DNA of 64,000 bases from Alteromonas sp. M12 (lineage in GTDB: Bacteria > Pseudomonadota > Gammaproteobacteria > Enterobacterales > Alteromonadaceae): contig NZ_CP144164.1 of the NCBI RefSeq assembly GCF_037478005.1, forward strand, positions 3,658,001 to 3,722,000. Direction: 5' to 3'. Made by a program: the position numbers and the translations under genes. Positions 8,669 through 17,982 of the stretch are shown one piece after another. The notes under the pieces are model-generated. The model was not told the DNA's origin. It did not search any database and saw only the letters and a program-made list of their open reading frames with translations. Each line of letters begins with the position of its first letter. Within the stretch, counting starts at the first letter, position 1.

Positions 8669-8690
8669 TGCGCCCATTGGGTTGGGCGCA
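8669..8690 (+). terminator. Hairpin downstream of hmp
   Basis: An 8-bp perfect inverted repeat TGCGCCCA/TGGGCGCA with a six-base loop, 22 bases after the hmp stop. No T-run follows it, so it may be a weak terminator or an mRNA 3' stabiliser. Confidence 0.5.
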
Positions 8691-8840
8691 TCTGCATATA
8701 GCAGCTCAAAGCTCATTCTCAATCAAGCACTAAAATAAACTAGAAATATACACTGTATCTCTATTATTTCCCCCACGAGTAAACAATCCGTATTTAATAA
8801 GTTAAGCTAGCGCCTCTTTTGTAAAATGTGTTCAAGTTAG

Positions 8841-9248
8841 ATGGCTTTATTAAATATAAAAATAATGCTGCCCAAAGATGCTGCATTCACTATGCATCAG
8901 CTAGCTGACTGTGAGTTTTTGAGCAAAGTATTTGCTACAAAAATCATTGAGTTGGATAACACTGGCAGAAAACCTCGGCGCTTAGTTGATATGCGAGGCC
9001 ATCAGTTTGTTGAGGAGATCATTCAACTTAGTGATACTAAGCTTGTATATCAGATTGTAGGAAACGGACCGATACAACAGCATCAAGGTCAAATTAATTA
9101 TATTAGCAATAGTGCAAAACCACATTTACAGTATCTAATTGAAGGCCAAAGCAATACGTGGGTCCCCAATTGGCTGCTAAAAGTAGTGATGTTTTACGAC
9201 TTTAAATTAGCCGGCAAACGACTAAGGAAGTTACTCTATGAGCGTTGA
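8841..9248 (+). CDS. SRPBCC-like small protein
   Basis: A 135-residue soluble protein without signal peptide. The order of short beta-strands and a long C-terminal helix ('WLLKVVMFYDFKLAGKRLRKLL') fits the START/SRPBCC ligand-binding fold, as in many small polyketide-cyclase-like proteins, but no diagnostic motif is present and the assignment is tentative. Its last 11 bases overlap the start of the sterol desaturase-family gene, so the two are translationally coupled. A role in carrying or presenting a lipid substrate to that enzyme would fit; this is inference. Confidence 0.6.
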   Translation: MALLNIKIMLPKDAAFTMHQLADCEFLSKVFATKIIELDNTGRKPRRLVDMRGHQFVEEIIQLSDTKLVYQIVGNGPIQQHQGQINYISNSAKPHLQYLIEGQSNTWVPNWLLKVVMFYDFKLAGKRLRKLLYER

Positions 9249-10050
9249 ATATATCTTGTTATTGCTCAGCCCGTTATTTCTTATTGCTATTGGCATAGAA
9301 GTGCGTAAACGCAGAGAAAGTTATTCATTAAAAGAGTTTGGTTTAAACCTAGGTTTAGCCTTGTCTCATCAAGCAACAGACATACTTGCTATGCTCGCAT
9401 TAATGCCATTTTTTTATTGGGTACATAGCAATTTTGCTATATTTACTATTGAATTAAGTCCCCTATGGTTAGTTTTAGCATTCGTATTACAAGACTTTTT
9501 ATACTATTGGTTTCATCGTGCTAGTCATCAATGCAATTGGTTATGGGCAGCTCATGTTGTGCATCATAGTTCCACCAATATGAATTTTTCTACTGCTATG
9601 CGGCAAAGTCTTTTCTATCCCATTGTTGGCATGTGGATATTTTGGCTTCCATTGATTATTTTGGGTTATACGCCCGAATTAGTATTGGCAGTGGTAGCCT
9701 TGAATCTGGCATTCCAATTTTTTGTGCATACCGAACTTGGTCCCGAATTCAAAGTACTTGGTAAAGTGTTTAATACACCAACTCACCACTGCTTACATCA
9801 CGCCAGTAATCCACAATATATTGATAAAAATTATGCTGGTGTACTCATTGTTTGGGATAAAATTTTCGGAACCTTCGTCAGCAGCGATGGCGAAGCTCCA
9901 AATTATGGCGTGACTGAACGTCAATACAAGGTGTCATTTTATGATGTGGTATTCACACCATGGCGAATACTATTTAACAAAGTAAGACAGCAAAAAAGTG
10001 CCTCTTGTGCTTTGAAACTATTATTCAACAATCCCCGCAACTTACACTAG
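9238..10050 (+). CDS. Fatty acid hydroxylase / sterol desaturase family protein
   Basis: A 270-residue integral membrane di-iron oxygenase (PF04116). Several membrane segments lie in the first half. The histidine clusters that hold the two irons are visible: HRASH in 'YYWFHRASHQ', HVVHH shortly after it, HTELG-containing 'FFVHTE' and 'HHCLHH' in the last third. The family hydroxylates or desaturates sterols, fatty acids or carotenoids at the membrane. It overlaps the preceding SRPBCC-like gene by 11 bases. The substrate cannot be read from the sequence. It faces a convergent PEP-CTERM gene across a terminator. Confidence 0.85.
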   Translation: MSVEYILLLLSPLFLIAIGIEVRKRRESYSLKEFGLNLGLALSHQATDILAMLALMPFFYWVHSNFAIFTIELSPLWLVLAFVLQDFLYYWFHRASHQCNWLWAAHVVHHSSTNMNFSTAMRQSLFYPIVGMWIFWLPLIILGYTPELVLAVVALNLAFQFFVHTELGPEFKVLGKVFNTPTHHCLHHASNPQYIDKNYAGVLIVWDKIFGTFVSSDGEAPNYGVTERQYKVSFYDVVFTPWRILFNKVRQQKSASCALKLLFNNPRNLH

Positions 10051-10094
10051 GGTTTTATTCACTCTCACCTAAAAAGCGAAATTCCAGATATAAA

Positions 10095-10119
10095 AAAGCC
10101 CCGATTTTATCGAGGCTTT
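10095..10119. terminator. Bidirectional terminator between convergent genes
   Basis: A stem AAAGCC-C-CGA pairs with TCG-A-GGCTTT with one internal mismatch and a five-base loop. A-rich sequence on the left (10092-10097) gives a T-run on the minus strand. It sits between the hydroxylase and PEP-CTERM genes, which converge. Confidence 0.75.
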
Positions 10120-10132
10120 GAATAGTACTTAA

Positions 10133-10720
10133 TTAAGCGTGATATCTTTTTCTTCCAACCAACGCTAATAAACCTAAGCTAAGCAATAAAACGGAAGCTG
10201 GCGCAGGTACTGCTACAGAACCAGATTGAGTTTCAATTTGAAACTGTGCTTGGGTTCCGGTGAAATAGAAAAAGTCATTACCGCTACCAACATCATAACT
10301 GATTTCAATACTATTGGCGGTAAAAGACAATGCTTCAGGAACGGCGATATCGGTTAAATTTCCTGATATCCATGACAATCCTGTAATTGATTCACCGGCA
10401 TCAAAAACGATATTGCTAATAAAAGCAGTGAAAACTTCAAAATCGAGGTTATCTTGTGAACTGAGAGTAACGATGTTTGTTGTCGGGTCGAGATCGATAA
10501 ATACTGAACCTCCAAACCAACCGCTGTCATTACTCAACAAGTCTGTACTGTCTAATTCGTTACCCGCTCCAACCGATGCATTTAAGTTCTCATAAACTAA
10601 TGGGCCAGCGTCGAAACAACAATATGGAAGGTCACTTTCAGTGCGAAAATCACCGGAAATAATAGTGGCATTAGCCACGCCCGCGAAAAGTAAAGCAACT
10701 AAACATAACACTTTATTCAT
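10133..10720 (-). CDS. PEP-CTERM sorting domain protein
   Basis: A 195-residue secreted protein. It has an N-terminal Sec signal peptide (about residues 1-18, 'LCLVALLFAGVANA') and a C-terminal tripartite anchor: 'VPAPAS', a hydrophobic helix 'VLLLSLGLLALVG' and the basic tail RKRYHA. This is the PEP-CTERM variant common in marine Alteromonadales, processed by an exosortase and linked to exopolysaccharide-associated surface display. The middle 140 residues are beta-rich, with acidic/aromatic repeats and no recognised domain. No exosortase gene is in the window. Monocistronic and convergent with the upstream hydroxylase gene. Confidence 0.88.
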   Translation of the reverse strand: MNKVLCLVALLFAGVANATIISGDFRTESDLPYCCFDAGPLVYENLNASVGAGNELDSTDLLSNDSGWFGGSVFIDLDPTTNIVTLSSQDNLDFEVFTAFISNIVFDAGESITGLSWISGNLTDIAVPEALSFTANSIEISYDVGSGNDFFYFTGTQAQFQIETQSGSVAVPAPASVLLLSLGLLALVGRKRYHA

Positions 10721-11233
10721 TTTTAAAACCTCATAAATGATACAACTGTTAAAACAAAAGCAATAGTCAGGCCAATATTTTAAACGATTGATAAATAACG
10801 ATTATTTATCAATTCACGTTTTAGAATAAAAATCTATTGTAAATAAATCTGACAAAAAATCTCATCTCTATCATATACTTAAGTATAATACCCAAGATAT
10901 TATTGAGCGACCATATTTGGCTGTTTTTAAATTTAAGGTTATCGATTCAGATATATCACTACTAGTGAATAGTGTTAGTCGTAAGCACTTATTTTCAAGT
11001 TTAAGCGCAAAAAACAAATATCTAGCTTCGCTGCAATTAAAATTTTGTTTACTAGCATTTATTTCTTTTCACCTCCTCCCGAGTTTAAGACTAATAGCAT
11101 TACGCACTGCAAGCTCGTACAATACGAACTAAGCGTTCGTCGATCTTAAGCTGTGAAACGTTACAATCATATTGTTTATTTAGTCGCTAACGTTGTGCCA
11201 CTTTATTGTTATCAAATCACCAGAAGGTTTGTC
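10721..11233. other. AT-rich intergenic region without a supported gene
   Basis: It holds the presumed promoter of the PEP-CTERM gene on the left and of the DUF1439 lipoprotein on the right. A perfect 14-base palindrome TATACTTAAGTATA lies at 10874-10887. A 71-codon frame at 10917-11132 has no homology I recognise, no good ribosome-binding site and strongly AT-driven composition, so it is not called. No REP element of the kind seen further on is present. Confidence 0.6.
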
Positions 11234-11788
11234 ATGAAAATTTTATTTGTAATTGGAGCTTTATTTCTAACTGGGTGTGCCAGCACACAAGGCTTATCGG
11301 TTTTTTCATTCTCAAACGCTCAAGTGCAATCATTACTAAGCCAACAACTCCCCAATTTAAGCGAAAAGGTCAATGTAATGGGGTTGCCTGTAGAGCTGAA
11401 CGTTAACAATCTAAGTGTTAATATTGGTCCGGACAACCGGGATGTCATCGCCCTTGGCGTTGATTCCGGTGCAGAAATAAACGCCTTCGCATTTAAATAT
11501 CCAGTACGTTTAATGTTGCAAATCGAAGGTAGCCCTTCTTACGACAGTGATAAAAAAGCAGTATATTTACAAAACCTTAAACTCGTCGACTCAACGGTTG
11601 AAGCGGGTAAATATAAAGGTAATTTGAACCTACTAAATGACCAAGTAATGAATCTGATTAATACATTTTTAGCGACCACACCAGTGTATAAATTAGATAT
11701 GGCAGACCCTAAAGTTGCGCTCTTGAGCAAAGTCCCTTTGAATATAAAAGTGGTAGAAGGTGCGATTCAATTGGTGCCAAGTCTTTAG
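11234..11788 (+). CDS. DUF1439 (YceB-like) lipoprotein
   Basis: A 184-residue lipoprotein. The lipobox 'LFLTGC' puts the modified Cys at residue 15 when translation starts at 11234, so the in-frame upstream extension to 11153 is rejected. After the signal peptide it has a beta-rich body with alternating hydrophobic residues, 'VNVMGLPVELNVNNLSVNIG', as in the DUF1439/YceB group, whose fold is related to lipid-carrying tubular proteins. It probably sits on the periplasmic face of a membrane; the molecular role is unknown. It is a single gene. Confidence 0.78.
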   Translation: MKILFVIGALFLTGCASTQGLSVFSFSNAQVQSLLSQQLPNLSEKVNVMGLPVELNVNNLSVNIGPDNRDVIALGVDSGAEINAFAFKYPVRLMLQIEGSPSYDSDKKAVYLQNLKLVDSTVEAGKYKGNLNLLNDQVMNLINTFLATTPVYKLDMADPKVALLSKVPLNIKVVEGAIQLVPSL

Positions 11789-11935
11789 TTTAGATTAGAA
11801 ATCGTCGAACCAGCTATTTAGGTTCAACGAAAGCATAGGCTGCAACTTCTGAGTATTATTTATAAGTGGCCTTGCATTTTTTCAGTTCGTCCTTATTAAA
11901 GTTAACAATTCAACAAGGGTATATTAATCAGTTTC

Positions 11936-12487
11936 ATGTGGACTTGGCGGGCGTTTATTTTAAGTATGTGTATTGCACTTTTTGCGGTACTAAGCTCCCC
12001 TGCCCGCGGTTTAGAAATCTCACTGCATAGCGAAAATAAAACAGTACATATTAGTGTTTATAATCACAACATCGATAATCCAAACAGTGTTGCTAAACTC
12101 AACCACACCACTCAAATTTTGTCGTCGGATTACCTGCTTATTAAACGAAATAACAGGTTAAAAGAGCATAACAATCAAGTAGGCGATGACTTTCGCTCGG
12201 AAATTCCTCCTGAACATATTAGATTTAATCGTGACATACGCTGGCCCCCATTCGAACGCTCAGCATATAGCGCTTTTAGCTCTTCAATTCAAAACGAACC
12301 TATATTTGTTTTAGCCTACGAATTTCTCCCCGAAATTTTAGGCCGTCAGCACTTTTTAGCACCATTAACACCAAGTGTTGATATTCCTTGGTATTTGCGC
12401 CCCGATGCGGCAAGTAATCAAAGCAAATTAAATGGCTGGAAAGACGCAAACACGCTTTATACCGGCACCATTACCTACCTAAGTTAA
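11936..12487 (+). CDS. Secreted hypothetical protein
   Basis: A 183-residue protein with an N-terminal signal peptide, a hydrophobic stretch at residues 4-20 followed by 'SSPARG'. The mature part is hydrophilic, rich in Asn, Pro and His, and has no domain I recognise. The start at ATG 11936 is consistent with the signal peptide. It is followed by a small hairpin and then secD 145 bases later, so it is probably a separate transcription unit. Confidence 0.6.
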   Translation: MWTWRAFILSMCIALFAVLSSPARGLEISLHSENKTVHISVYNHNIDNPNSVAKLNHTTQILSSDYLLIKRNNRLKEHNNQVGDDFRSEIPPEHIRFNRDIRWPPFERSAYSAFSSSIQNEPIFVLAYEFLPEILGRQHFLAPLTPSVDIPWYLRPDAASNQSKLNGWKDANTLYTGTITYLS

Positions 12488-12496
12488 AACGTTCTC

Positions 12497-12512
12497 GCGC
12501 TGGTTAGAGCGC
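12497..12512 (+). terminator. Weak hairpin before secD
   Basis: GCGCT/AGCGC with a six-base loop is followed by ACTTTTATT. The five-base stem is short, so this is only a possible terminator of the preceding gene. Confidence 0.4.
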
Positions 12513-12631
12513 ACTTTTATTAATTGTACTTTCAGTACTGAATTTTATTTTGCATTGGCGCGAATCCGCGCCCTTGCCCCCTAAATGATAGTCGCTTCAA
12601 AGCGCTTCATTTGGGTAAAAAGAGAACGAAT

Positions 12632-14467
12632 ATGCGTAAAACAACTGCAAAACCCAAGCATACTTGGCAAATAATAGTGATCATTGTCACTGTACTCATT
12701 CTGGGATTAAATGCGATTCCAACACTATACGGGAGCAACAACGCGTTATTGATTAGCGCGCAAACCCCAACTCAATCACTGCCGTCGCCACAACAGTTGC
12801 GTAATTTAATGCAACAAGAAGACATTCAAGTTAAACAAATTATCAACGGCGAAGTAGACAGTAAGGTCGTTATTGAAGGAGACGATGAAACACTGTCACG
12901 GGCACAGCAGCAGCTAAAAAGTAATTTAGGTTCGGCATACCAAGTCCGCTTAGGAAGCCAATCTGCGGCCCCTAAGTGGCTCGACGAACTAGGTATGTCG
13001 CCGATTAAATTGGGCTTAGATTTAAGCGGTGGAGTGCTCTTTGTACTGGAAGTGGATATCCACAAAGCTGATCAAGAAAGAATAGAAAGTGCCAAAGACG
13101 AAGCCCTGCAAATCATTCATCAAAATAGTTTGCGCGGTATGACTGTCAAGGTTGCTGCTGATAACGAGGATTTGACGAGCAAAATTAACTTACATTTTTT
13201 GAGTCATCAATCCGGCAATGTGAAAATAGTAGTAAACGAATTACAGAAACGTTTGCCGGGCATAACTTACACATCTGTCGATGATAACAACGGCATTTTA
13301 ATGTATTCCCAACAAAGCCTTAGCACATTTCACAGTGAAACTATGGCCCAGGCAATTACAACTCTACGTGGCAGAATTGAAGAGTTAGGAATTACCGAAG
13401 CAGTTACGCAACGACAAGGAAAGAATCGTATTCGTGTGGAATTACCTGGGGTTAAAGATCCAGAACAAGCCAAACGAATCATAGGAGCGACAGCCTCATT
13501 AGATTTTTATGAAATAGCTGGCGATAGTGCAATTGGAACTAAAACCTTTCGCGATGAAGACGGTCGTCATTTGCGGGTAGCTTCAAAGCCCATTTTTACA
13601 GGAGCGAGTATCGAAAATGCCAGCACAGGCCGCGACGAAATGGGCGTTGCCTTGGTGAACCTGTCGTTAGATGCTATTGGCGGTCAAAAAATGTCAGCGT
13701 TCTCCAAAAACAATATTGGCAAGCCTATGGTAGTGGTTTTTTCTGAGTACCACAGAAACGCTGCTGATGAGATGATCAAAAAAAGCAAAGTCATCAGCGT
13801 TGCGACTATTCAAAGTCAGTTGGGTAACCGTTTTAGCATCACTAATTTAGAAAGTCATCAGGCGGCATCTGACCTTGCATTACTCTTACGCGCAGGCTCG
13901 TTAGACGCTCCCATTACTATAGTTCAACAACGCACAATTCAAGCCTCTTTGGGGCAAGACAATGTCAACAACGGGATCATGGCATTAGCCATTGGTTTAG
14001 GCATTACGTTGCTATTTATGGGCTTGTGGTATCGAAAACTCGGCTTAATTGCTAACACCAGTTTGGTGCTTAACCTAGTGTGTTTATTGGGCTTAATGGC
14101 ATTGTTACCAAATGTGGTGCTTACTCTCCCCGGTATTGCTGGTTTGGTATTAACCGTGGGCATGGCCGTAGATACAAATGTGCTAATTTTTGAGCGAATA
14201 AAAGAACAGCGAAGGCGTGGACAAAGTAACTTCTCAGCCATTGAAACTGGCTATAAAGAAGCATTTTCGACGATTTTAGATGCAAATATCACCACAATGA
14301 TCACCGCGTTAATACTCTTAAGTATTGGCTATGGCCCAGTAAAAGGATTTGCCATGACGTTAAGTCTAGGTATTTTAACCAGTATGTTTACCGGTGTATT
14401 TGTTTCCCACGTTTTAACCTATTTGGTGAAACCACAAATTGCGGTATCACATAAGGAGCTCAGTTAA
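12632..14467 (+). CDS. secD: Protein translocase subunit SecD
   Basis: A 611-residue SecD, close to the 615 of E. coli. It has an N-terminal membrane helix (about residues 10-30), a large periplasmic region containing the P1 head with 'GLDLSGGVLFVLEVD', and a C-terminal six-helix RND-type domain with 'GLVLTVGMAVDTNVLIFERIKEQ', the conserved TM4 motif. It uses the proton gradient to pull exported proteins through SecYEG. The start at 12632 is chosen for the preceding AAAAGAGA; a TTG at 12611 would add seven residues. secF overlaps by one base. No yajC, tgt or queA is adjacent, unlike the usual secDF locus, so this may be a second secDF copy. Confidence 0.9.
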   Translation: MRKTTAKPKHTWQIIVIIVTVLILGLNAIPTLYGSNNALLISAQTPTQSLPSPQQLRNLMQQEDIQVKQIINGEVDSKVVIEGDDETLSRAQQQLKSNLGSAYQVRLGSQSAAPKWLDELGMSPIKLGLDLSGGVLFVLEVDIHKADQERIESAKDEALQIIHQNSLRGMTVKVAADNEDLTSKINLHFLSHQSGNVKIVVNELQKRLPGITYTSVDDNNGILMYSQQSLSTFHSETMAQAITTLRGRIEELGITEAVTQRQGKNRIRVELPGVKDPEQAKRIIGATASLDFYEIAGDSAIGTKTFRDEDGRHLRVASKPIFTGASIENASTGRDEMGVALVNLSLDAIGGQKMSAFSKNNIGKPMVVVFSEYHRNAADEMIKKSKVISVATIQSQLGNRFSITNLESHQAASDLALLLRAGSLDAPITIVQQRTIQASLGQDNVNNGIMALAIGLGITLLFMGLWYRKLGLIANTSLVLNLVCLLGLMALLPNVVLTLPGIAGLVLTVGMAVDTNVLIFERIKEQRRRGQSNFSAIETGYKEAFSTILDANITTMITALILLSIGYGPVKGFAMTLSLGILTSMFTGVFVSHVLTYLVKPQIAVSHKELS

Positions 14468-15441
14468 TGACAACACATTTAATCAACAACTCATCAAGTA
14501 ATAATGAGTCCAATGAAGGTAAAGGTTCAACTCAAACCGTTTCTCGTTTTAGCAAGTATCGTTTGGCGGGCTTTTGTTTGGCTATGGCTTTGATGGTAAT
14601 ATCTGCATTGGGATTAGGTCTGCGCGGGTTAAATTTGGGATTAGATTTTACTGGCGGTTATTTGACCGAATTTACCACCAGCCAGAGTATCGAAAAATCA
14701 CACATGCAAAACCAATTAGCTGCGCAGTTAACTGGCGATTTTGAACTCAATAGCAGCATGACAAATACCCATTGGACTATTCGCCAAGGGGATGACACAA
14801 CGGATGTAATTGATAAACAGTGGCTAAATCAATTTGCCAACCAAAGCGGTTACGATATTACACCTCAGGATTCGGTTTTTATTGGCTCCCAGGTTGGATC
14901 TGAACTGATTGATAACGGTGGTTTAGCCTTGATCGTAGCGGCAATTGCTATGATGGTATACCTAACTTGGCGCTTTGAATGGCGCTTAGCCTGTGGTTCA
15001 TTGGTCGCTTTAGTACATGATGTTTTAGTTGTTCTTGGGCTATTCGCCTGGCTCGGTTTGACCTTTGACTTAACTGTGCTTGCTGCCGTACTAGCCATCA
15101 TCGGCTACTCACTCAACGACTCTATTGTAATAGGCGACAAGCTCCGTGAAGTAATGCGCGCCAAGTCCGGCTTAAAGATGAATGACTTAGTCAATACCGC
15201 AATTAAATCAACATTAACGCGCTCACTGATAACCTCAGGCACAACACTGGCTACAATAGGCGCCATTTGGATATTCGGAGGACAGCCATTACAAGGTTTT
15301 GCCATTGCGTTATTTGCAGGTGTTGTGTTTGGAACACTCTCTTCAATTGCAGTTTCGGCCACAATCCCGCAACTAATAGGTTTAAATCCAGCATTCTATC
15401 AACATCGTGCCCAGGAATTACTACTCAATGATGAGCCATAG
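14467..15441 (+). CDS. secF: Protein translocase subunit SecF
   Basis: A 324-residue SecF, partner of SecD in the inner-membrane RND-type motor of the Sec translocon. It has a first membrane helix at about 35-53 followed by 'GLNLGLDFTGGYLTEF', the SecF periplasmic signature. The last five helices include 'LTFDLTVLAAVLAIIGYSLNDSIVIGDKLRE', the SecF family's conserved TM4 segment. The start overlaps the secD stop (TAATG), and a clear terminator follows the gene. The unusually Ser/Asn-rich 30-residue N-terminus is typical of accessory secF paralogues, but that point is weak. Confidence 0.9.
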   Translation: MTTHLINNSSSNNESNEGKGSTQTVSRFSKYRLAGFCLAMALMVISALGLGLRGLNLGLDFTGGYLTEFTTSQSIEKSHMQNQLAAQLTGDFELNSSMTNTHWTIRQGDDTTDVIDKQWLNQFANQSGYDITPQDSVFIGSQVGSELIDNGGLALIVAAIAMMVYLTWRFEWRLACGSLVALVHDVLVVLGLFAWLGLTFDLTVLAAVLAIIGYSLNDSIVIGDKLREVMRAKSGLKMNDLVNTAIKSTLTRSLITSGTTLATIGAIWIFGGQPLQGFAIALFAGVVFGTLSSIAVSATIPQLIGLNPAFYQHRAQELLLNDEP

Positions 15442-15472
15442 CTATCGCTAGATAGAACCCAGAATCAAGATT

Positions 15473-15500
15473 AAAATGTCCACATAAGTGGACATTTTTT
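15473..15500 (+). terminator. Rho-independent terminator of secDF
   Basis: An 11-bp perfect stem AAAATGTCCAC/GTGGACATTTT with loop ATAA, ending in a run of six T. It lies 31 bases after the secF stop. Confidence 0.95.
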
Positions 15501-15521
15501 GCTTTGAGGTTGCAGTAAAGG

Positions 15522-15690
15522 TATTAGCTAGACCCCGATATTAGCTAGACACCCATCATTGGACATTATGATATTAGCGAGACACCCATAGATATTAGCG
15601 AGACACCCATGATTAGCTGGACACCCATGATAGGGATATTATTAGCTGGACACCCATGATAGAAGGTATTAACTAGACACCACACCCATA
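15522..15690 (+). repeat. Family-1 REP array, about seven units, one orientation
   Basis: Direct repeats of a short element with the form ATTAGCTAGACACCCAT recur at about 15522 (degenerate), 15540, 15571, 15593, 15612, 15640 and 15667 (degenerate), with irregular spacers of 2-20 bases. All point the same way (GACACCCAT on the plus strand). This differs from the paired, inverted REPINs found further right. The rest of the gap to the ureohydrolase (15691-15944) holds no gene or repeat that I can support. Confidence 0.85.
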
Positions 15691-15944
15691 ACAAAATTTT
15701 ACAATGGGTTAATGAACTGGCGTCATATTTGGAGTGTTATTATCAAGTGCAGCAGATATACGGCTTGGCAATCTGAGCCTGAATTTCTATCTGGTTGGCA
15801 AGATTCAGCATCCACTTAATCAAAGCAGAGTAGCTCCTGACGATTTACCATAAAACAAACAGGATAGCAGGTGCCTGCAGGTGGATTTATCATTCATGGC
15901 AATTTAAAGTGGTGCTAATGATATGAAACTTTGAGTACGCCACT

Positions 15945-16769
15945 ATGAAAAAACCGCAAGAGAAACCATTATCTAAAGATGACATTGCTTTACTGAACAT
16001 GCCATTTGACGCTTTTTCGTCACATCTGAAAGGCGCTGCTTTGGGACCAAAAGCAATACGCACAATGATGGAGTCGGGCTCATCAAATTCAGCTACTGAG
16101 TTGGGGCAAGAGCTTAATGATAATCCTAGGTTAGTGGATGCCGGTGAAGTGTCTTGGACACAAGAAGCCGACGCATTTGAAGCGCTTGAGAAAGTCATTG
16201 ATAAGATAGCCTTGCAAGGTGCGAAACCCCTGACTTTTGGTGGCGATCACTCCATTACTTATCCGATTATTAAAGCCTTGGCAAAACATCATTCTGACAT
16301 TACTATTTTGCATTTCGATGCTCATCCCGATTTATATGACATTCTTGATAACAATCCATTATCCCACGCCTGCCCTTTTGCGCGAATCATGGAAAATAAG
16401 TTGGCCAATCACTTAGTACAAGTAGGGATCCGCACCTTAAATCAACACCAACGAGAACAAGCAAAACGCTTTGAGGTTGAAGTACACGAAATGACCCACT
16501 ACAAAGGCGCTCAACAAATCAACATTACCGGCCCTGTATATATAACAATAGACATGGATGCACTGGACCCAGCCTATGCCCCAGGCGTATCTCACCACGA
16601 ACCAGGTGGTTTAAGTGTACGCCAAATATTGGATGTTATTCATCGCTTAAACGTACCCGTAATAGGCGCTGACATTGTCGAATACAATCCCATACGTGAC
16701 ATAAACGATATGACCGCTATGGTTGCCACTAAGTTATACAAAGAAGTCTGCGGTAAAATGCTCGAGTAG
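15945..16769 (+). CDS. Arginase/agmatinase-family ureohydrolase
   Basis: A 274-residue ureohydrolase with the complete set of manganese-binding motifs: GGDHS in the first half, 'HFDAHPDLYD' (family DAHxD) and 'DMDALDPAYAPGV' (family SxDxDxxDP). The following 'SHHEPGGLS' resembles the plant-type arginase/agmatinase group. The enzyme would hydrolyse arginine, agmatine or another guanidino compound to urea. Which substrate cannot be read from the sequence, and no other polyamine or arginine genes are adjacent. The gene stands alone between two groups of REP elements. Confidence 0.85.
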   Translation: MKKPQEKPLSKDDIALLNMPFDAFSSHLKGAALGPKAIRTMMESGSSNSATELGQELNDNPRLVDAGEVSWTQEADAFEALEKVIDKIALQGAKPLTFGGDHSITYPIIKALAKHHSDITILHFDAHPDLYDILDNNPLSHACPFARIMENKLANHLVQVGIRTLNQHQREQAKRFEVEVHEMTHYKGAQQINITGPVYITIDMDALDPAYAPGVSHHEPGGLSVRQILDVIHRLNVPVIGADIVEYNPIRDINDMTAMVATKLYKEVCGKMLE

Positions 16770-16780
16770 TAATGTCTTCG

Positions 16781-16800
16781 TTAATTATTAAGACACCCAT
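16781..16800 (+). repeat. Family-1 REP element 3' of the RAYT gene
   Basis: TTAATTATTAAGACACCCAT is a single REP unit. Relative to the RAYT gene it lies downstream and in inverted orientation to the units upstream of that gene, the arrangement expected for a RAYT flanked by its own substrates. Confidence 0.75.
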
Positions 16801-17001
16801 ATATATGAAAATCTATATGTTCCTCTAAGTTAATACTTGATGACTACGATGCTTTAGTTTCCTTGAGCTTTAGGAGGTTCTATATATATTCTGGAGGGCT
16901 AATGGTCATTTTCAAATTGATAATATCTCTGTTTTAACATTCCAAAGACAACAGTGATTGCCAACTTTTGCTGCAATATTGGTAATTTTAGGTGTATGAC
17001 T

Positions 17002-17982
17002 TTAAATTTGTCTAAGCAACACTTTTGCTTTTCCCATGCCTCGTATTCGTTGATGTTTTGTGTTGCGCTTAAATTGTTGCAGCATATGTTCACTGCCCAC
17101 TGCAATCGAAAAATGCTGTTCAAATTCAGTGGTAAGAGTAAACCATTGCTCTGAATTGATACCTAAATTATCTATAATGGAGCTTTCTTTTGCCTTGATG
17201 TGCCCCACTTTATCTTCTCGAATAAATTGACCGGTACGAACCACTAACTCACAATAGTCAATTAAGCTGAAGGCGATGCCTGATGCCATATTTTTTTGAT
17301 GATTACCGACAAAACGCAGCAGTGAATCAGGTTGTTTACCCGTTTTTACAGCGGCGATACGCTGGAAAATACTGGTATGCTTGGAGGTTTGTGGCGTACT
17401 TTCCATTTTCGCTCGAATTGGGTTCAAGTCAACGTATGCCATACAGGCAATAACGGCTCGTTGGTCTAAGAGCGCTTGAGATTTGAATCTTCCTTCCCAA
17501 AATCTGCCTGTACATTCATCCTCTTTGTTTGCTTCTCTAGCAATGTACTCGTTCAAATCACGCATAAACCAACTTATGTCATACAAGCGTTTACGATTTA
17601 CTTCGGCAATTTGATCCACCGTGAGCTGCTCATATTCGCTTAGCTCTTCACCGCGCATGAATTTTTGCGTAAGCAGAGTGCCTCTGTGTAATTGATGCCA
17701 GCGAGTAAGTACCTCTTTTTTCGACCAACTCTCAGCAAGGTTTTTATCTACAAACAACACCACGTGAGTATGATTGTTCATAACCGCATAAGCCGCGATA
17801 TCGATAGCAAAGACCGAACCTAAAAATAATAGACGAGATTCCACCCAGCCTCGTCGATGCTCATAACTTTGCCCGGTAAATTTATTTTCACCACATAAAA
17901 ATGACTGTCTTACACATCTGGATACACAATGATAATAAGGAGTATCGATTAAACTTATTTGATTTTTTCGAGCTTGCGGCAT
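17002..17982 (-). CDS. REP-associated tyrosine transposase (RAYT), IS200-like Y1 family
   Basis: A 326-residue Y1/HUH protein. The N-terminus 'SLIDTPYYHCVSRCVR' is the standard opening of this RAYT group. The HUH metal motif is HTH in 'MNNHTHVVLFVD'. Downstream are 'CTGRFWEGRFKSQ' and 'YVDLNPIRA', conserved in long RAYTs; the tyrosine of the latter segment is a candidate nucleophile, though I cannot assign it firmly. RAYTs cut single-stranded REP hairpins and spread them in the genome. Copies of the GACACCCAT element flank the gene on both sides (16781 and 18139-18238) and fill gaps throughout 15.5-34.7 kb. No terminal repeats of an ordinary IS are seen, so it is a domesticated single gene. 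Confidence 0.93.
   Translation of the reverse strand: MPQARKNQISLIDTPYYHCVSRCVRQSFLCGENKFTGQSYEHRRGWVESRLLFLGSVFAIDIAAYAVMNNHTHVVLFVDKNLAESWSKKEVLTRWHQLHRGTLLTQKFMRGEELSEYEQLTVDQIAEVNRKRLYDISWFMRDLNEYIAREANKEDECTGRFWEGRFKSQALLDQRAVIACMAYVDLNPIRAKMESTPQTSKHTSIFQRIAAVKTGKQPDSLLRFVGNHQKNMASGIAFSLIDYCELVVRTGQFIREDKVGHIKAKESSIIDNLGINSEQWFTLTTEFEQHFSIAVGSEHMLQQFKRNTKHQRIRGMGKAKVLLRQI

Noticed and set aside
10917..11132. 71-codon open frame on the plus strand
   Set aside because: AT-driven composition, no ribosome-binding site and no recognisable domain; it lies in a promoter-rich gap.
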